A stretch of 64,000 bases of DNA from NCBI GenBank assembly GCA_017640665.1, contig JAEPQE010000002.1, positions 496,001 to 560,000 on the forward strand, read 5' to 3'. The stretch is from Balneolaceae bacterium. Lineage in GTDB: Bacteria > Bacteroidota > Rhodothermia > Balneolales > Balneolaceae. A program made the position numbers and the translations under genes. Positions 46,098 through 54,544 of this stretch are shown piece by piece; positions within the stretch are counted from its first letter, which is position 1; every line of letters begins with the position of its first letter. Under the pieces are notes generated by a model that worked only from the letters and a program-made list of their open reading frames with translations, had not been told where the DNA came from and ran no database searches.

Positions 46098-46959
46098 GAA
46101 AACGCTTGGTAATAGGCAGATAGGAATCGATGCGCCGGTCTCTCAAAAATGGCCAATGCGTTCGGTATTCATTGGATGAATCCATTGAGAGCGATTCGAC
46201 ATGTATCTCTTCATCTGCATGAGAAGCCTGATGCAGAACCCTACCGAATGAATTGGTGATAAAAGAACCACCCCAGAAATTCATATCTCCTTCCGTACCA
46301 ACCCGATTTACTGAAACAACCGGAATTCCGTTTGCCACCGAATGCGAACGCTGAATGGTCTGCCAGGCCTGATATTGCTCGTCATTGGTGGGATTATCCT
46401 GATCTCTATGCCAGCCAATCGCCGTTGGATAAAAGAGCATCTCAGCCCCTTTTAGTGCCGTGATTCGCGCAGCTTCGGGATACCATTGATCCCAGCAAAT
46501 GAGTACACCAATTTTGGCAAACTTAGTCTCAAAGACTTTATAGCCCAGATCACCGGGAGTAAAATAGAATTTCTCGAAATAGCCGGGATCATCCGGAATA
46601 TGCATTTTTCGATATTTCCCTAAATAACTTCCATCCGCATCAAGTACCGCCGTGGTATTGTGGTATAAACCCTCTGCCCTTTTTTCGAATAACGAAGCAA
46701 TAATCACAACGCCTAATTCTTTGGCTACGTTAGAAAGTACTTCTGTAGTTGGTCCCGGTACCTGTTCCGCCAGCTTAAAATTATCATAGTCTTCCACATC
46801 ACAGAAATACAACGAACGAAACAGCTCCTGCAGACAGATAATCTGAGCTCCTTTTGCAGCGGCTTCTTCTATCTTTTGAATCGTTTTTGAGAGATTTTCT
46901 TCGGGGTCCGATGAGCAGCTCATCTGGATCATTCCAACCTGTACGGTTCTTTCTGGCAT
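46075..46959 (-). CDS. aguB: N-carbamoylputrescine amidase
   Basis: 294 residues of the nitrilase superfamily. The catalytic triad is Glu45 (CLQELF), Lys118 (YRKMHIPDDPGY) and Cys155 (VLICWDQWYPEAAR). The KMHIPDDPGYFEKFYFTPGD stretch is typical of carbamoylputrescine amidases. It releases CO2 and ammonia from N-carbamoylputrescine to give putrescine. It is the first gene of the aguB-aguA pair. Confidence 0.95.
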   Translation of the reverse strand: MPERTVQVGMIQMSCSSDPEENLSKTIQKIEEAAAKGAQIICLQELFRSLYFCDVEDYDNFKLAEQVPGPTTEVLSNVAKELGVVIIASLFEKRAEGLYHNTTAVLDADGSYLGKYRKMHIPDDPGYFEKFYFTPGDLGYKVFETKFAKIGVLICWDQWYPEAARITALKGAEMLFYPTAIGWHRDQDNPTNDEQYQAWQTIQRSHSVANGIPVVSVNRVGTEGDMNFWGGSFITNSFGRVLHQASHADEEIHVESLSMDSSNEYRTHWPFLRDRRIDSYLPITKRFLDEDESD

Positions 46960-47046
46960 CTATTTCTTTTTTGATTCGAAGAAAGGTAGGGAGAAATCAG
47001 GGAGAGTTAAATAGATACGTAGTTATTTTATAACCCAAAAACATAC

Positions 47047-49428
47047 TCATCCAACTCTTGCATCATAGAGCCATTCCTGAAAACTAATAAATGTATTTCG
47101 AATATCTGAAATACTTCCTAATTCACGTTTTGCATTAGCCAGTGCTTTATACTTCAACTCCAAAAGTTCTGGAAGTTTTTCATCATCAAGTTCCGATATT
47201 CCATCTCTGATATACTGATCTAAAACAAAATTGATAAAATCCTGCTGTTTTTGATTGTAAGACCCGAGATGAAGTTTAGCATAGCTTGCTCGCTCGAGTC
47301 GTTGGATAATTTTTGAGTGAAAAGCTATATATGAAAGTACATCAAAAAGATCGCTTTTTTCTCCGTGAACAAGTCTCTTTAGGTCATTAAGTTGTTCAGC
47401 AGTGTATCCCTTTTCACTTAATTCTTCCAAAAGCCGCTTACGTGTATCTGGTAATCTCCAGATTTTTCGCAGTTCATCTTCGTTGGAAAAGAAAGTGGGG
47501 ATATCGCCAAAAAGGTTGGTTATAAACTGTTCTGAAGAAATAGGCTTTCCTTCTGGGCTCCAAAATGAGGTTTTAATCATTGAATCGAGTTCGCGTACCT
47601 TTTGATCCGACAACTTAACCCGGGTCATCACTCTAGGTGGAGAGTCACATACACAAGGGAGATTCCCACAAACTTCGCAGGGTTGCGGCTCTTTTATACA
47701 CACGCATGGAGACTCTCCACAATGGCCGCAGGGAGTAGGGGTTGGCCCTGGACTTACCTCAATAGGTGCTATAGGTTCGCCATCCCAATCCGGGTCGTTA
47801 AATTTGCTATGTGCATTCCCATAAAAATCATAGATGGTGAAATAGTCTTTTCCATCAAACAGCCTGGTTCCACGTCCTACAATCTGTTTGAACTCAACCA
47901 TGGTGTTTACTTTGCGAAGCAGTACGATATTCCGAATCTCCGGGGCATCCACACCCGTACTTAGTTTTTCTGAGGTAGTGAGAATGGTTGGGATGATTTT
48001 CTCATTATTCTGAAAGTCCCGCAAATGTTGCTCTCCAAGCTTTCCATCATCGGCAGTTACCCGATGGCAGTAGTTCGGATTCTTAGAATCAGAAAGCTGA
48101 TTGATTAGGTTACGAATAGCAAAAGCATGAAGTTGAGTAGCACAGAACACCAACGTCTTTTGATTTTGGTTGATCTGCTGCAGAAGTACCTGAACCCGAT
48201 ACTTCTCAATATCCATGAGTTCAATAATACGATTCTGTTCTTCTTTCGAATAGACTTTCTCTTCGTCAATACCTCCTTCAAGAACTTCATCACCAGGCGT
48301 AAACTGATACTCGTCTCCCGTAGTTGAAACTTCTTTTACACGGAACGGGGTAAGAAATCCATCATTAATTCCAGCTTTTAAAGAATAGGTATACACAGGC
48401 TCGCCAAAGTATTCGTAGGTATCCACGTTTACATCCCGCTTTGGGGTAGCGGTAAGCCCGAGTTGTACAGCAGGACTAAAATACTCCATAATCGCCCGCC
48501 AGGAGCTTTCATCATTCGCTCCACCACGATGGCATTCATCAATAACAATAAAGTCGAAAAAATCCTCAGGATAATCTCCAAAATAAGGTGAATTATCAGG
48601 ACCACTCATAAAGGTTTGGAAGATGGTAAAGAATACACTTCCATTGGTTGGAACCCGACCCTTCTTTTTTATTTCATCAGGGCGAATTCGAATAAGTGCA
48701 TCTTCATCAAAAGCATTGAACGCATTAAAAGCTTGATCAGCTAAAATATTACGATCTGCAAGAAACAAAATACGAGGTGTTCGTTCCCCATCTCTGCGCA
48801 AGTTCCATTTGGCTTTAAACAGCTTCCAACAGATATGGAAAGTAGTGGCCGTTTTACCCGTTCCCGTAGCCATAGTAAGTAGTAAGCGATCCTGACCTTC
48901 ACCGATGGCATCCAGCACCTTTACAATGGCATTATTTTGATAATAATAAGGAAGATATTTACCCAAATATGGTTGATAAGGTATTTCCTGAAATTTCTGT
49001 TTCCAATCCCATTGCTCGGGCTCTTCTTCCCGAACTTTTGGAGGATAGGTCATATCCCATAACTCATCGGGAGTGGGGAATCCTTCTATTTCTCCTTCGG
49101 TAGCTTCCTGCATGTCGATGCCGTAGATACGTTGCCCATTGGTAGAATAGGTGAAACGAATGTGTAAGCGCTCTGCATAATCTTTGGCTTGAGCCACGCC
49201 CTCGGTATAATCCTTGTCTCTGGCCTTAGCTTCTATAACTCCAATCCGGCGATTTCTATACACCAACACATAATCGGCGCTCAGAACTTTTGATCTGCGC
49301 CCCTGACCAAGTAACCGGCCTTTATCGATAGGAAACTCTACCAGAATACGGCTCCCTTCTACTTCACCCCAACCTGAAGCTCGTAGCAAAGGATCAATTA
49401 ACTCCAGTCTGGTTTGTGCCTCGTTCAT
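47047..49428 (-). CDS. hsdR: Type I restriction endonuclease subunit R with double Cys cluster
   Basis: 793 residues. The N-terminal HSDR_N nuclease domain has Asp52 and the E66-x-K68 pair (GVIEAKA). The SF2 translocase has Walker A ATGTGKT (187-193), a DECH box (297-300), TATPK and VGRGTRLF. A Cys-rich insert at 567-594 contains two CxxCxxxxCxC units (C567, C570, C575, C577 and C584, C587, C592, C594). An EcoEI-type C-terminal domain follows and contacts HsdM/HsdS. It cuts foreign DNA after translocation. Its ATG overlaps the GxxExxY stop (ATGA), so translation is coupled. Confidence 0.94.
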   Translation of the reverse strand: MNEAQTRLELIDPLLRASGWGEVEGSRILVEFPIDKGRLLGQGRRSKVLSADYVLVYRNRRIGVIEAKARDKDYTEGVAQAKDYAERLHIRFTYSTNGQRIYGIDMQEATEGEIEGFPTPDELWDMTYPPKVREEEPEQWDWKQKFQEIPYQPYLGKYLPYYYQNNAIVKVLDAIGEGQDRLLLTMATGTGKTATTFHICWKLFKAKWNLRRDGERTPRILFLADRNILADQAFNAFNAFDEDALIRIRPDEIKKKGRVPTNGSVFFTIFQTFMSGPDNSPYFGDYPEDFFDFIVIDECHRGGANDESSWRAIMEYFSPAVQLGLTATPKRDVNVDTYEYFGEPVYTYSLKAGINDGFLTPFRVKEVSTTGDEYQFTPGDEVLEGGIDEEKVYSKEEQNRIIELMDIEKYRVQVLLQQINQNQKTLVFCATQLHAFAIRNLINQLSDSKNPNYCHRVTADDGKLGEQHLRDFQNNEKIIPTILTTSEKLSTGVDAPEIRNIVLLRKVNTMVEFKQIVGRGTRLFDGKDYFTIYDFYGNAHSKFNDPDWDGEPIAPIEVSPGPTPTPCGHCGESPCVCIKEPQPCEVCGNLPCVCDSPPRVMTRVKLSDQKVRELDSMIKTSFWSPEGKPISSEQFITNLFGDIPTFFSNEDELRKIWRLPDTRKRLLEELSEKGYTAEQLNDLKRLVHGEKSDLFDVLSYIAFHSKIIQRLERASYAKLHLGSYNQKQQDFINFVLDQYIRDGISELDDEKLPELLELKYKALANAKRELGSISDIRNTFISFQEWLYDARVG

Positions 49429-49811
49429 GAATGGGTTGTATTGTACGCCGGGTTGAATATTTTTTTGAAATCCAGACTTGTACCGCCAAAATTTATTAAT
49501 AGTCCAACCGAATAATCGTAGGCGACCACATAGTTTTTTGCTTGTGCCAAATGCACGTCTTCGAGTTGGATTACAGCTTTAAGTTCTACAATAACTTTAT
49601 TTTCCACAACAAAATCTGCTCTACGTGTACCAACCACTACACCATTGTAGTAAATTTCCTGTTCTATCTCTCTTCCAAAAGCCAATCCCTCTGCCTCCAT
49701 TTCCATCGCCAAACACCGCTGATATATGACTTCCTGAAAACCATTTCCTAATTGGTTATGCACGTTCATAGAACATCCAATAATTTTATAGGTGATGTCT
49801 TCCAGATTCAT
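49425..49811 (-). CDS. GxxExxY protein (PDDEXK_3-type)
   Basis: 128 residues. The family motif is G24-FQ-E27-VI-Y30 (NGFQEVIYQRCL). The nuclease-like core is D66 (TRRADFVV) and E76-L-K78 (VIVELKAV), then a QAKNYVVAYDYSVGLLINFG end. The family has a PD-(D/E)xK fold, but activity has not been firmly shown to my knowledge. It is wedged between hsdS and hsdR, overlaps hsdR by four bases, and has phased GGAT/ATCC repeats on its upstream side. It may be an accessory nuclease or a passenger that tapped into the hsd operon. Confidence 0.9.
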   Translation of the reverse strand: MNLEDITYKIIGCSMNVHNQLGNGFQEVIYQRCLAMEMEAEGLAFGREIEQEIYYNGVVVGTRRADFVVENKVIVELKAVIQLEDVHLAQAKNYVVAYDYSVGLLINFGGTSLDFKKIFNPAYNTTHS

Positions 49812-49823
49812 TTCCTACTTGTT

Positions 49824-49860
49824 TAATCCCGATTTACGGGATTATAGGATTTTCATGATT
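49824..49860. repeat. Phased palindrome upstream of the GxxExxY gene
   Basis: TAATCCCG/CGGGATTA (49824-49831 and 49837-49844, 5-nt loop), followed by GGAT at 49847 and TGAT at 49856. GGAT-type words at 49839, 49847 and 49856 are spaced 8 and 9 bp, the same phasing as in the larger repeats to the right. It ends 13 bp before the GxxExxY start codon on the minus strand. Confidence 0.65.
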
Positions 49861-49920
49861 AATATTTCCAATTATTTATCACCTAGTTGTCTGCATCATT
49901 AAATTCTTTCCTCGTTATTT

Positions 49921-50056
49921 GCATCGGGATGTACTGGATTACAGGATGTTCAGAATTACCATCATTTTTTACCAATCTCATACACAACTTCGGGTTCTGC
50001 GGCTTTACCAATATACCCATCCTGCTGATCCTCAAATCCAGCCAATCCTGGTTCAC
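49921..50056. repeat. Phased GGAT/ATCC palindromic repeat, copy A
   Basis: Left arm 49921-49959 with GGAT at 49927, 49936 and 49944 and a mutated GAAT at 49953. Right arm 50018-50056 with ATCC at 50019, 50028, 50036 and 50045. The 9-8-9 spacing mirrors between arms; a 58-bp spacer separates them. Left arm matches copy B at 37 of 39 positions, right arm at 36 of 39. Confidence 0.85.
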
Positions 50057-50071
50057 ACCCTTTTATTGTCT

Positions 50072-50162
50072 GCATCAGGATGTACTGGATTACAGGATGT
50101 TCAGGATTACGTGCTTCCCAACGCATCCTGTTCATCCTCCAATCCAGCCAATCCTGGTTCAC
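50072..50162. repeat. Phased GGAT/ATCC palindromic repeat, copy B
   Basis: Left arm 50072-50110 with GGAT at 50078, 50087, 50095 and 50104; right arm 50124-50162 with ATCC at 50125, 50134, 50142 and 50151. Both have exact 9-8-9 spacing, and the spacer is only 13 bp. It ends just past the hsdS stop codon, so on the minus strand it is the first thing after hsdS. Confidence 0.88.
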
Positions 50163-50164
50163 CC

Positions 50165-51331
50165 TTACTCCCCAACCTTGCCCGTTAACTCCCCACCAAA
50201 CGCTTTTTGGAGGATGGATTTTTTGAGTTCTTCTAATCCATAGATTTTAGCTTGATAAGCTTGGACTAAAAGCTCAGAGTTTGATTTATAAATATCTAAT
50301 TCATTGATGATTGCCTTTTGTTCGGCTTTAGTTTTAGGATAGCTAACCATAAAGTCTTCAATTTGAGCTTTGGTAATAGCTTGACGTGTAGCTCCTTGTT
50401 CACCAATCCCAAGCAATCTATCTTTGTTTATTCTCGAAATTAATGAATAATGAAGGAAAGAAGGATAGAATATTCCTTCTACAAGTCGGATTATTGAAAC
50501 GTGCTGATTAACTCTTGCGGGCAAAAACTCAGTAGGGACGACACAACATCGAGCTACAGACGCGCCAGTAATGTTAAGTAGCACATCACCTTCTTCAATA
50601 GTAACGTTGCTTAATTTATCTGCTTGTTCATTGTCAATAAAAGCTAATTTATTTTCGACAAAACCGTCATCATATACATTCATACTTCTAATTAGAGAAA
50701 TACCAGAATCCTTATAAGAATCCTTACCTCCTCTTGGAGTTGCACCACTTCCAATTTTTGAAGTTATGTCTTTTAACCTCTTCTCCTCCCAACCTTCTCC
50801 TTTCTGGGAGAAAATGGCATTTAACTTACTCTGAAAAAGCTCCTCTGCATTTTGGATGTTTTGTTCAATGTTAGCCTTGGCTTGATCGATCGCTTCAAAG
50901 GCTTCATCCAGAATTTCAACAATCCGCTTTTGTTCGGGGAGTGATTTAGGAAATGTCAGTATAATATCTTTCAGAGAAGAATTTGAAATAACTGGTTGAG
51001 CTGTTTGTCGTGCATAACTTCTTAAATCATGATAATTCAAAAGGTATTGTAAGAAAACAGGGTCAAATTCATATTTGCACTCTATGATTTTAAATGCATT
51101 ATCAGTTAGCCAAATTCTTTCGTTAATGAACCTTGCATTTCCGCATAGTGCGCCAACTCTACCAACAATTACACTTTCATCAGAAAGATTGAAATCAGAA
51201 TGATACCCTGCTATACCATTACCACCGTACACTGGGTATGGACCAGGAATCATACTTTTAGATGTTAAACCATCTCCACTCTTAAGCTTAAAGCAGTTTT
51301 TTAGTTTATCTGAAATCCAATTCTCAATCAC
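50165..51331 (-). CDS. hsdS: Type I restriction-modification specificity subunit
   Basis: 388 residues with two target recognition domains (about 5-125 and 180-310), each followed by a helical spacer (PEQKRIVEILDEAFEAIDQAKANIEQN at about 130-157, and the C-terminal KAEQKAIINELDIYKSN). The second domain begins WEEKRLKDITSKIGSGATPRGG. The C-terminus ILQKAFGGELTGK is common in HsdS. Each domain reads one half of a split DNA target. Its start overlaps the hsdM stop (4 bp). At 388 residues it is near the low end of normal for a two-domain HsdS. Confidence 0.93.
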   Translation of the reverse strand: MIENWISDKLKNCFKLKSGDGLTSKSMIPGPYPVYGGNGIAGYHSDFNLSDESVIVGRVGALCGNARFINERIWLTDNAFKIIECKYEFDPVFLQYLLNYHDLRSYARQTAQPVISNSSLKDIILTFPKSLPEQKRIVEILDEAFEAIDQAKANIEQNIQNAEELFQSKLNAIFSQKGEGWEEKRLKDITSKIGSGATPRGGKDSYKDSGISLIRSMNVYDDGFVENKLAFIDNEQADKLSNVTIEEGDVLLNITGASVARCCVVPTEFLPARVNQHVSIIRLVEGIFYPSFLHYSLISRINKDRLLGIGEQGATRQAITKAQIEDFMVSYPKTKAEQKAIINELDIYKSNSELLVQAYQAKIYGLEELKKSILQKAFGGELTGKVGE

Positions 51332-52785
51332 ACCAACTCCTTAATTGATTGTAGTAGAGCGTTCGTTTCTTCATCCAAGGCTTCCATTTCTGTAAGGATT
51401 TCTTCCGGAGAACGGAGCGGTGCTTCTTCGGGGGCATTCGGGTTTTTAACGCTTAGATCGTAAGTATCTTCAGGAATATCCGCCACACTCAACACCCAGG
51501 ACTTTTCCGTTTCAGGCTGGTCTTTTTGGAGGGTTACAAATTCCTTCAAATCTTCATTATTCAAAGGATTGGTTTTACCCATGTTTCTACCAGGATCAAA
51601 AGCATAATACCAGATGTTTTTGGTTGGCTGCCCTTTATCAAAAAAGAGCACCACGGTTTTAACTCCTGCCCCTAAAAAGGTACCACCCGGCATATCTAAC
51701 ACGGTATGCAGGTTACAGCTTTCCAACAGGTACTTACGCAAACTTACCGAGGCGTTATCGGTATTACTCAAAAAGGTATTCTTAATAACAATGGCTGCAC
51801 GCCCACCTGCTTTCAACGACTTTATAAAGTGCTGGAGAAAGAGAAAGGCGGTCTCACTGGTTTTAATATCAAAGTTCTGTTGTACCTCGGGTCGCTCTTT
51901 CCCACCAAAGGGAGGATTGGCTAGAATTACATGGTAACGGTCTTTCTCCTGTATCTGGCGCACATCTTCGGCAAGGGTATTGGTATGAACAATATTTGGA
52001 GCCTCAATACCATGCAGAATCATATTCATAATCCCGATAATGTAGGCAAGACTTTTTTTCTCTTTACCGTAAAAGGTCCCCTCCTGCAAGATTTTTAAGC
52101 TATCTGTTCTTTTGTCCATTCGTTTGTACATGTAATCGAATGCCTCGCATAAAAACCCGGCCGAACCAACGGCACCATCGTATACTGTTTCCCCAATCTT
52201 CGGGCTGGTTACTTCAATCATCGCACGTATAAGCGGTCGGGGCGTATAATACTGTCCCCCATTTCGCCCGGCGTTGCCCATATTCTTAATCTTGGTCTCG
52301 TAGAGGTGACTTAGCTCATGTTTGTCTTCCGAAGCCAAAAACTCCAGCTCATCCACATGGTCAATTACATCCCGCATGATGTATCCACTTTGGATTTTGT
52401 TCTTCAGCTCCGAAAAGATTTCCCCGATCTTATATTCAATGGTTTGCGGGTTCTCTATATGTAGTTGTTTAAAGCCTCTGAGGTATCTAAACAGCTTCTC
52501 ATTTACAAAATCTACGAGGTCGTCTCCTGTTACCGTTTTGCTGTGATCGAGTTTACCTTCGGCATCTTTAGGAGCCGCCCATACATCCCACTGGTATTCT
52601 TTTTCAATGATGTATTCGTACTCTTTCCCTTGTAATGCAGCTTCATCTGACTTTACTTGCTCCAAATCGTGCAAGTATTTTAGAAAGAGCACCCAGGATG
52701 TTTGTTCGATGTAATCAAGTTCGCTATCGCAGCCTGCATCTTTAAAAAGTACATCGTCAATATTCTTAAACGTCTGTTCGAACAT
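51328..52785 (-). CDS. hsdM: Type I restriction-modification DNA methyltransferase subunit
   Basis: 485 residues. HsdM_N helical domain (about 5-150), then an N6-adenine methyltransferase with GQYYTPRPLIRAMIE, SAM motif I DGAVGSAGFLCEAF (from 203, with an unusual Ala in place of the common Gly/Thr) and catalytic NPPFGG (290-295). It methylates adenine in the HsdS target and so protects host DNA. First gene of the locus; overlaps hsdS by ATGA. Confidence 0.96.
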   Translation of the reverse strand: MFEQTFKNIDDVLFKDAGCDSELDYIEQTSWVLFLKYLHDLEQVKSDEAALQGKEYEYIIEKEYQWDVWAAPKDAEGKLDHSKTVTGDDLVDFVNEKLFRYLRGFKQLHIENPQTIEYKIGEIFSELKNKIQSGYIMRDVIDHVDELEFLASEDKHELSHLYETKIKNMGNAGRNGGQYYTPRPLIRAMIEVTSPKIGETVYDGAVGSAGFLCEAFDYMYKRMDKRTDSLKILQEGTFYGKEKKSLAYIIGIMNMILHGIEAPNIVHTNTLAEDVRQIQEKDRYHVILANPPFGGKERPEVQQNFDIKTSETAFLFLQHFIKSLKAGGRAAIVIKNTFLSNTDNASVSLRKYLLESCNLHTVLDMPGGTFLGAGVKTVVLFFDKGQPTKNIWYYAFDPGRNMGKTNPLNNEDLKEFVTLQKDQPETEKSWVLSVADIPEDTYDLSVKNPNAPEEAPLRSPEEILTEMEALDEETNALLQSIKELV

Positions 52786-52810
52786 AGGATAGGTTTAGTA
52801 AACAATTTTT

Positions 52811-52921
52811 CTTTTGTGAAGTCTCGAAAAATAGAAGAATTGCTCACTCTTACCAAAGAGATTTTATCACAATAAAGCCTTCACAAGAGCATAACCTGAG
52901 GCTGGTTAGGCTTTTGTGAAG
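52811..52921. repeat. CTTTTGTGAAG repeats and 18-bp hairpin upstream of hsdM
   Basis: CTTTTGTGAAG occurs at 52811-52821 and exactly 100 bp later at 52911-52921. The second copy is the right arm end of a hairpin (52879-52896 with 52904-52921, 16 of 18 positions paired, 7-nt loop). The hairpin lies just past the stop codon of the 350-residue gene (minus strand), so it may be its terminator; the lone copy sits in the hsdM leader. Confidence 0.55.
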
Positions 52922-52934
52922 CTGACAGTTTTAC

Positions 52935-53987
52935 TCACTCATCACTTTTAAAAGGATTAGAATCTAGTCTGAAAACAAGTGAAAGAAATGGATTAAAACG
53001 ATATACTGACTCATGCAGCTGATCTTCGCTTAATACTTCTCCCACCAATTGCCCCGCGCTATATTTACTAAGCAACCGCTGTTGGGTATGCCCCGCTAAT
53101 CCAAAACCAATACCCAAATTTTGATTGTAGCGCAGCAACCCTCCAAGTAGCAAAGATGGGGAATCATTTTCCACGCCTACCCCTGCTGTTAAAGACAACG
53201 ACCAGTTTTTATATAACGCTTTTTGAGGAGTCCACACAAAGTAAATCGTAGGAATTAAATCAACTATCTTATTCGATTTTGATTTAGTTATCGTATAGGT
53301 ACTATCCTGTACATGAGTAAAATAGGCATCGTCTTTGGAGATGTTAGCTGCAAAACTTAACCCATACTGAATTCCCCAATTACCTCTCCTTGGTGCTTTA
53401 AAAATATATGTCCATTCTTTTTTAGTACTATCAGAATCACCCCGGTAAATTGTTACATAGTGTATTTCATTTGGCTTAATCTCAAAATGATTTAGCTTCA
53501 AAGATGTGGACGCGATTATATCTTCTGCCTGTTTTCTTTCCTCAGCACATCCACCCCTATATTCATATTCTTTGATAAGTTTAAGAAGAGCAGATTTATA
53601 GGCGGTTAATTCAAACTCTGATTGAGAGTCATAGAGCACATTTGTCGCTATTGCAAGTGTGCTGCAATCATCGATTTTTTCTGGAAAGAAGGCCTCCCAT
53701 TGAAGCGCTTTGTTCTGCATTATTTCATTAACTTTAATTCCTAAGCCTGATAAATCTAGTGGATTTTCAAACGCATCGTACGTAGTTATCTCCTTTCTCG
53801 TAAAAACAGAGTATGTTTTACCGGGAATCCTATTCAATAACTCAATCTTTAATTTACTCTCGGCGCTCACCGAAACGGTTATTGTGTCCCCAGCGGGTAT
53901 AGCTAAATCTATTTTTCTTGTAATTTCTTGTGCCATTACCTGAACAGACCAGATTATCAGAAGAATAAAACCTATATATTTTTTCAT
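52935..53987 (-). CDS. Hypothetical secreted protein, barrel-like C-terminus
   Basis: 350 residues with a signal peptide (MKKYIGFILLIIWSVQVMAQ). The first half is soluble with strands and one helix (TAYKSALLKLIKEYEYRGGC). From about residue 205 amphipathic strands alternate (WGIQYGLSFAANIS, WSLSLTAGVGVEN, GIGFGLAGHTQQRL) and suggest an outer-membrane barrel or barrel fragment. No family recognised. It precedes hsdM by 149 bp with a hairpin between, so it is probably not part of the restriction operon. Confidence 0.7.
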   Translation of the reverse strand: MKKYIGFILLIIWSVQVMAQEITRKIDLAIPAGDTITVSVSAESKLKIELLNRIPGKTYSVFTRKEITTYDAFENPLDLSGLGIKVNEIMQNKALQWEAFFPEKIDDCSTLAIATNVLYDSQSEFELTAYKSALLKLIKEYEYRGGCAEERKQAEDIIASTSLKLNHFEIKPNEIHYVTIYRGDSDSTKKEWTYIFKAPRRGNWGIQYGLSFAANISKDDAYFTHVQDSTYTITKSKSNKIVDLIPTIYFVWTPQKALYKNWSLSLTAGVGVENDSPSLLLGGLLRYNQNLGIGFGLAGHTQQRLLSKYSAGQLVGEVLSEDQLHESVYRFNPFLSLVFRLDSNPFKSDE

Positions 53988-54544
53988 TTATGTAATTTTA
54001 ATAGCGGTTAATAGCTATTAAATAATCTCTTATTCAGAGAATTGAACCACATATTTATGCGTACTCTTACGCTCATAATCTCTGATTTTTTTTAGAGCCG
54101 GGAGAGTTCAAAAGCTTTACGATGCTTCTATTTTGATTGGCTAACGGAATTAGAAACTGTTATAAGATTACAATATGACATCATTTCAAGATTAGGAGGT
54201 TACTTCTCCGATTATGAATGAGAGTTGTTTCTGCTTCTTACCTGATTAGATCCTTCGGAGGTATCCTCAGAATAATGGCGAAAAGTTAATACAGGTAAAA
54301 AAGTCCTCCCTTGAGGGAGGTGGATCGTTGAACGCAAGTGAAACGAGACGGAGGGTGTTGTGAGGTTTCATAATTCCCGTACTTCACAACACCCCTCGGA
54401 AAGGCTGAAGAACCTATTCAGCCTTTCATCTCCCCTCAAGTGAAGATTTTACTTGGGCTGTGACGCTCAGTATTTATAGAGGAGCAGATTCGTAAGATCC
54501 TGAAACAAGTTCAGGATGACGCTGGATTTTGAGGTGGGGGAAGA
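53988..54544. other. Gene-poor, repeat-bearing spacer left of the inositol monophosphatase gene
   Basis: 557 bp without a supported gene. The left half is AT-rich. The right half holds a CCTCCCT/AGGGAGG hairpin (about 54305-54320), copy 1 of a 90-bp repeat (54351-54440), and an ATCCTGAA/TTCAGGAT palindrome (54497-54504 and 54510-54517) of a kind often dispersed in bacterial genomes. Confidence 0.6.
54351..54440. repeat. 90-bp dispersed repeat, copy 1
   Basis: Matches 55511-55600 at 84 of 90 positions in the same orientation. Contains two inverted repeats: one pairing GTGTTGTGA near its left end with TCACAACAC, and one AGGCTGAA with TTCAGCCT. Such palindromic content suggests a REP-type or miniature-element origin. 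Confidence 0.88.

Larger units (their letters stand above)
49812..50164. other. Gene-free spacer between hsdS and the GxxExxY gene
   Basis: 353 bp holding the three phased palindromes listed separately. Short open frames through it merely translate the repeats. It interrupts an otherwise tight operon and could carry a promoter for GxxExxY-hsdR; none could be assigned. Confidence 0.6.

Noticed and set aside
49921..50162. Possible CRISPR-like array
   Set aside because: Only two units with inverted arms and unequal spacers of 58 and 13 bp, no cas genes; the pattern is palindromic, not direct-repeat with uniform spacers.
49887..50243. Open frames of 118 and 89 codons through the hsdS-GxxExxY spacer
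   Set aside because: They translate the palindromic repeats in two frames at once and show no start signal; repeated peptide content follows from the DNA repeat.
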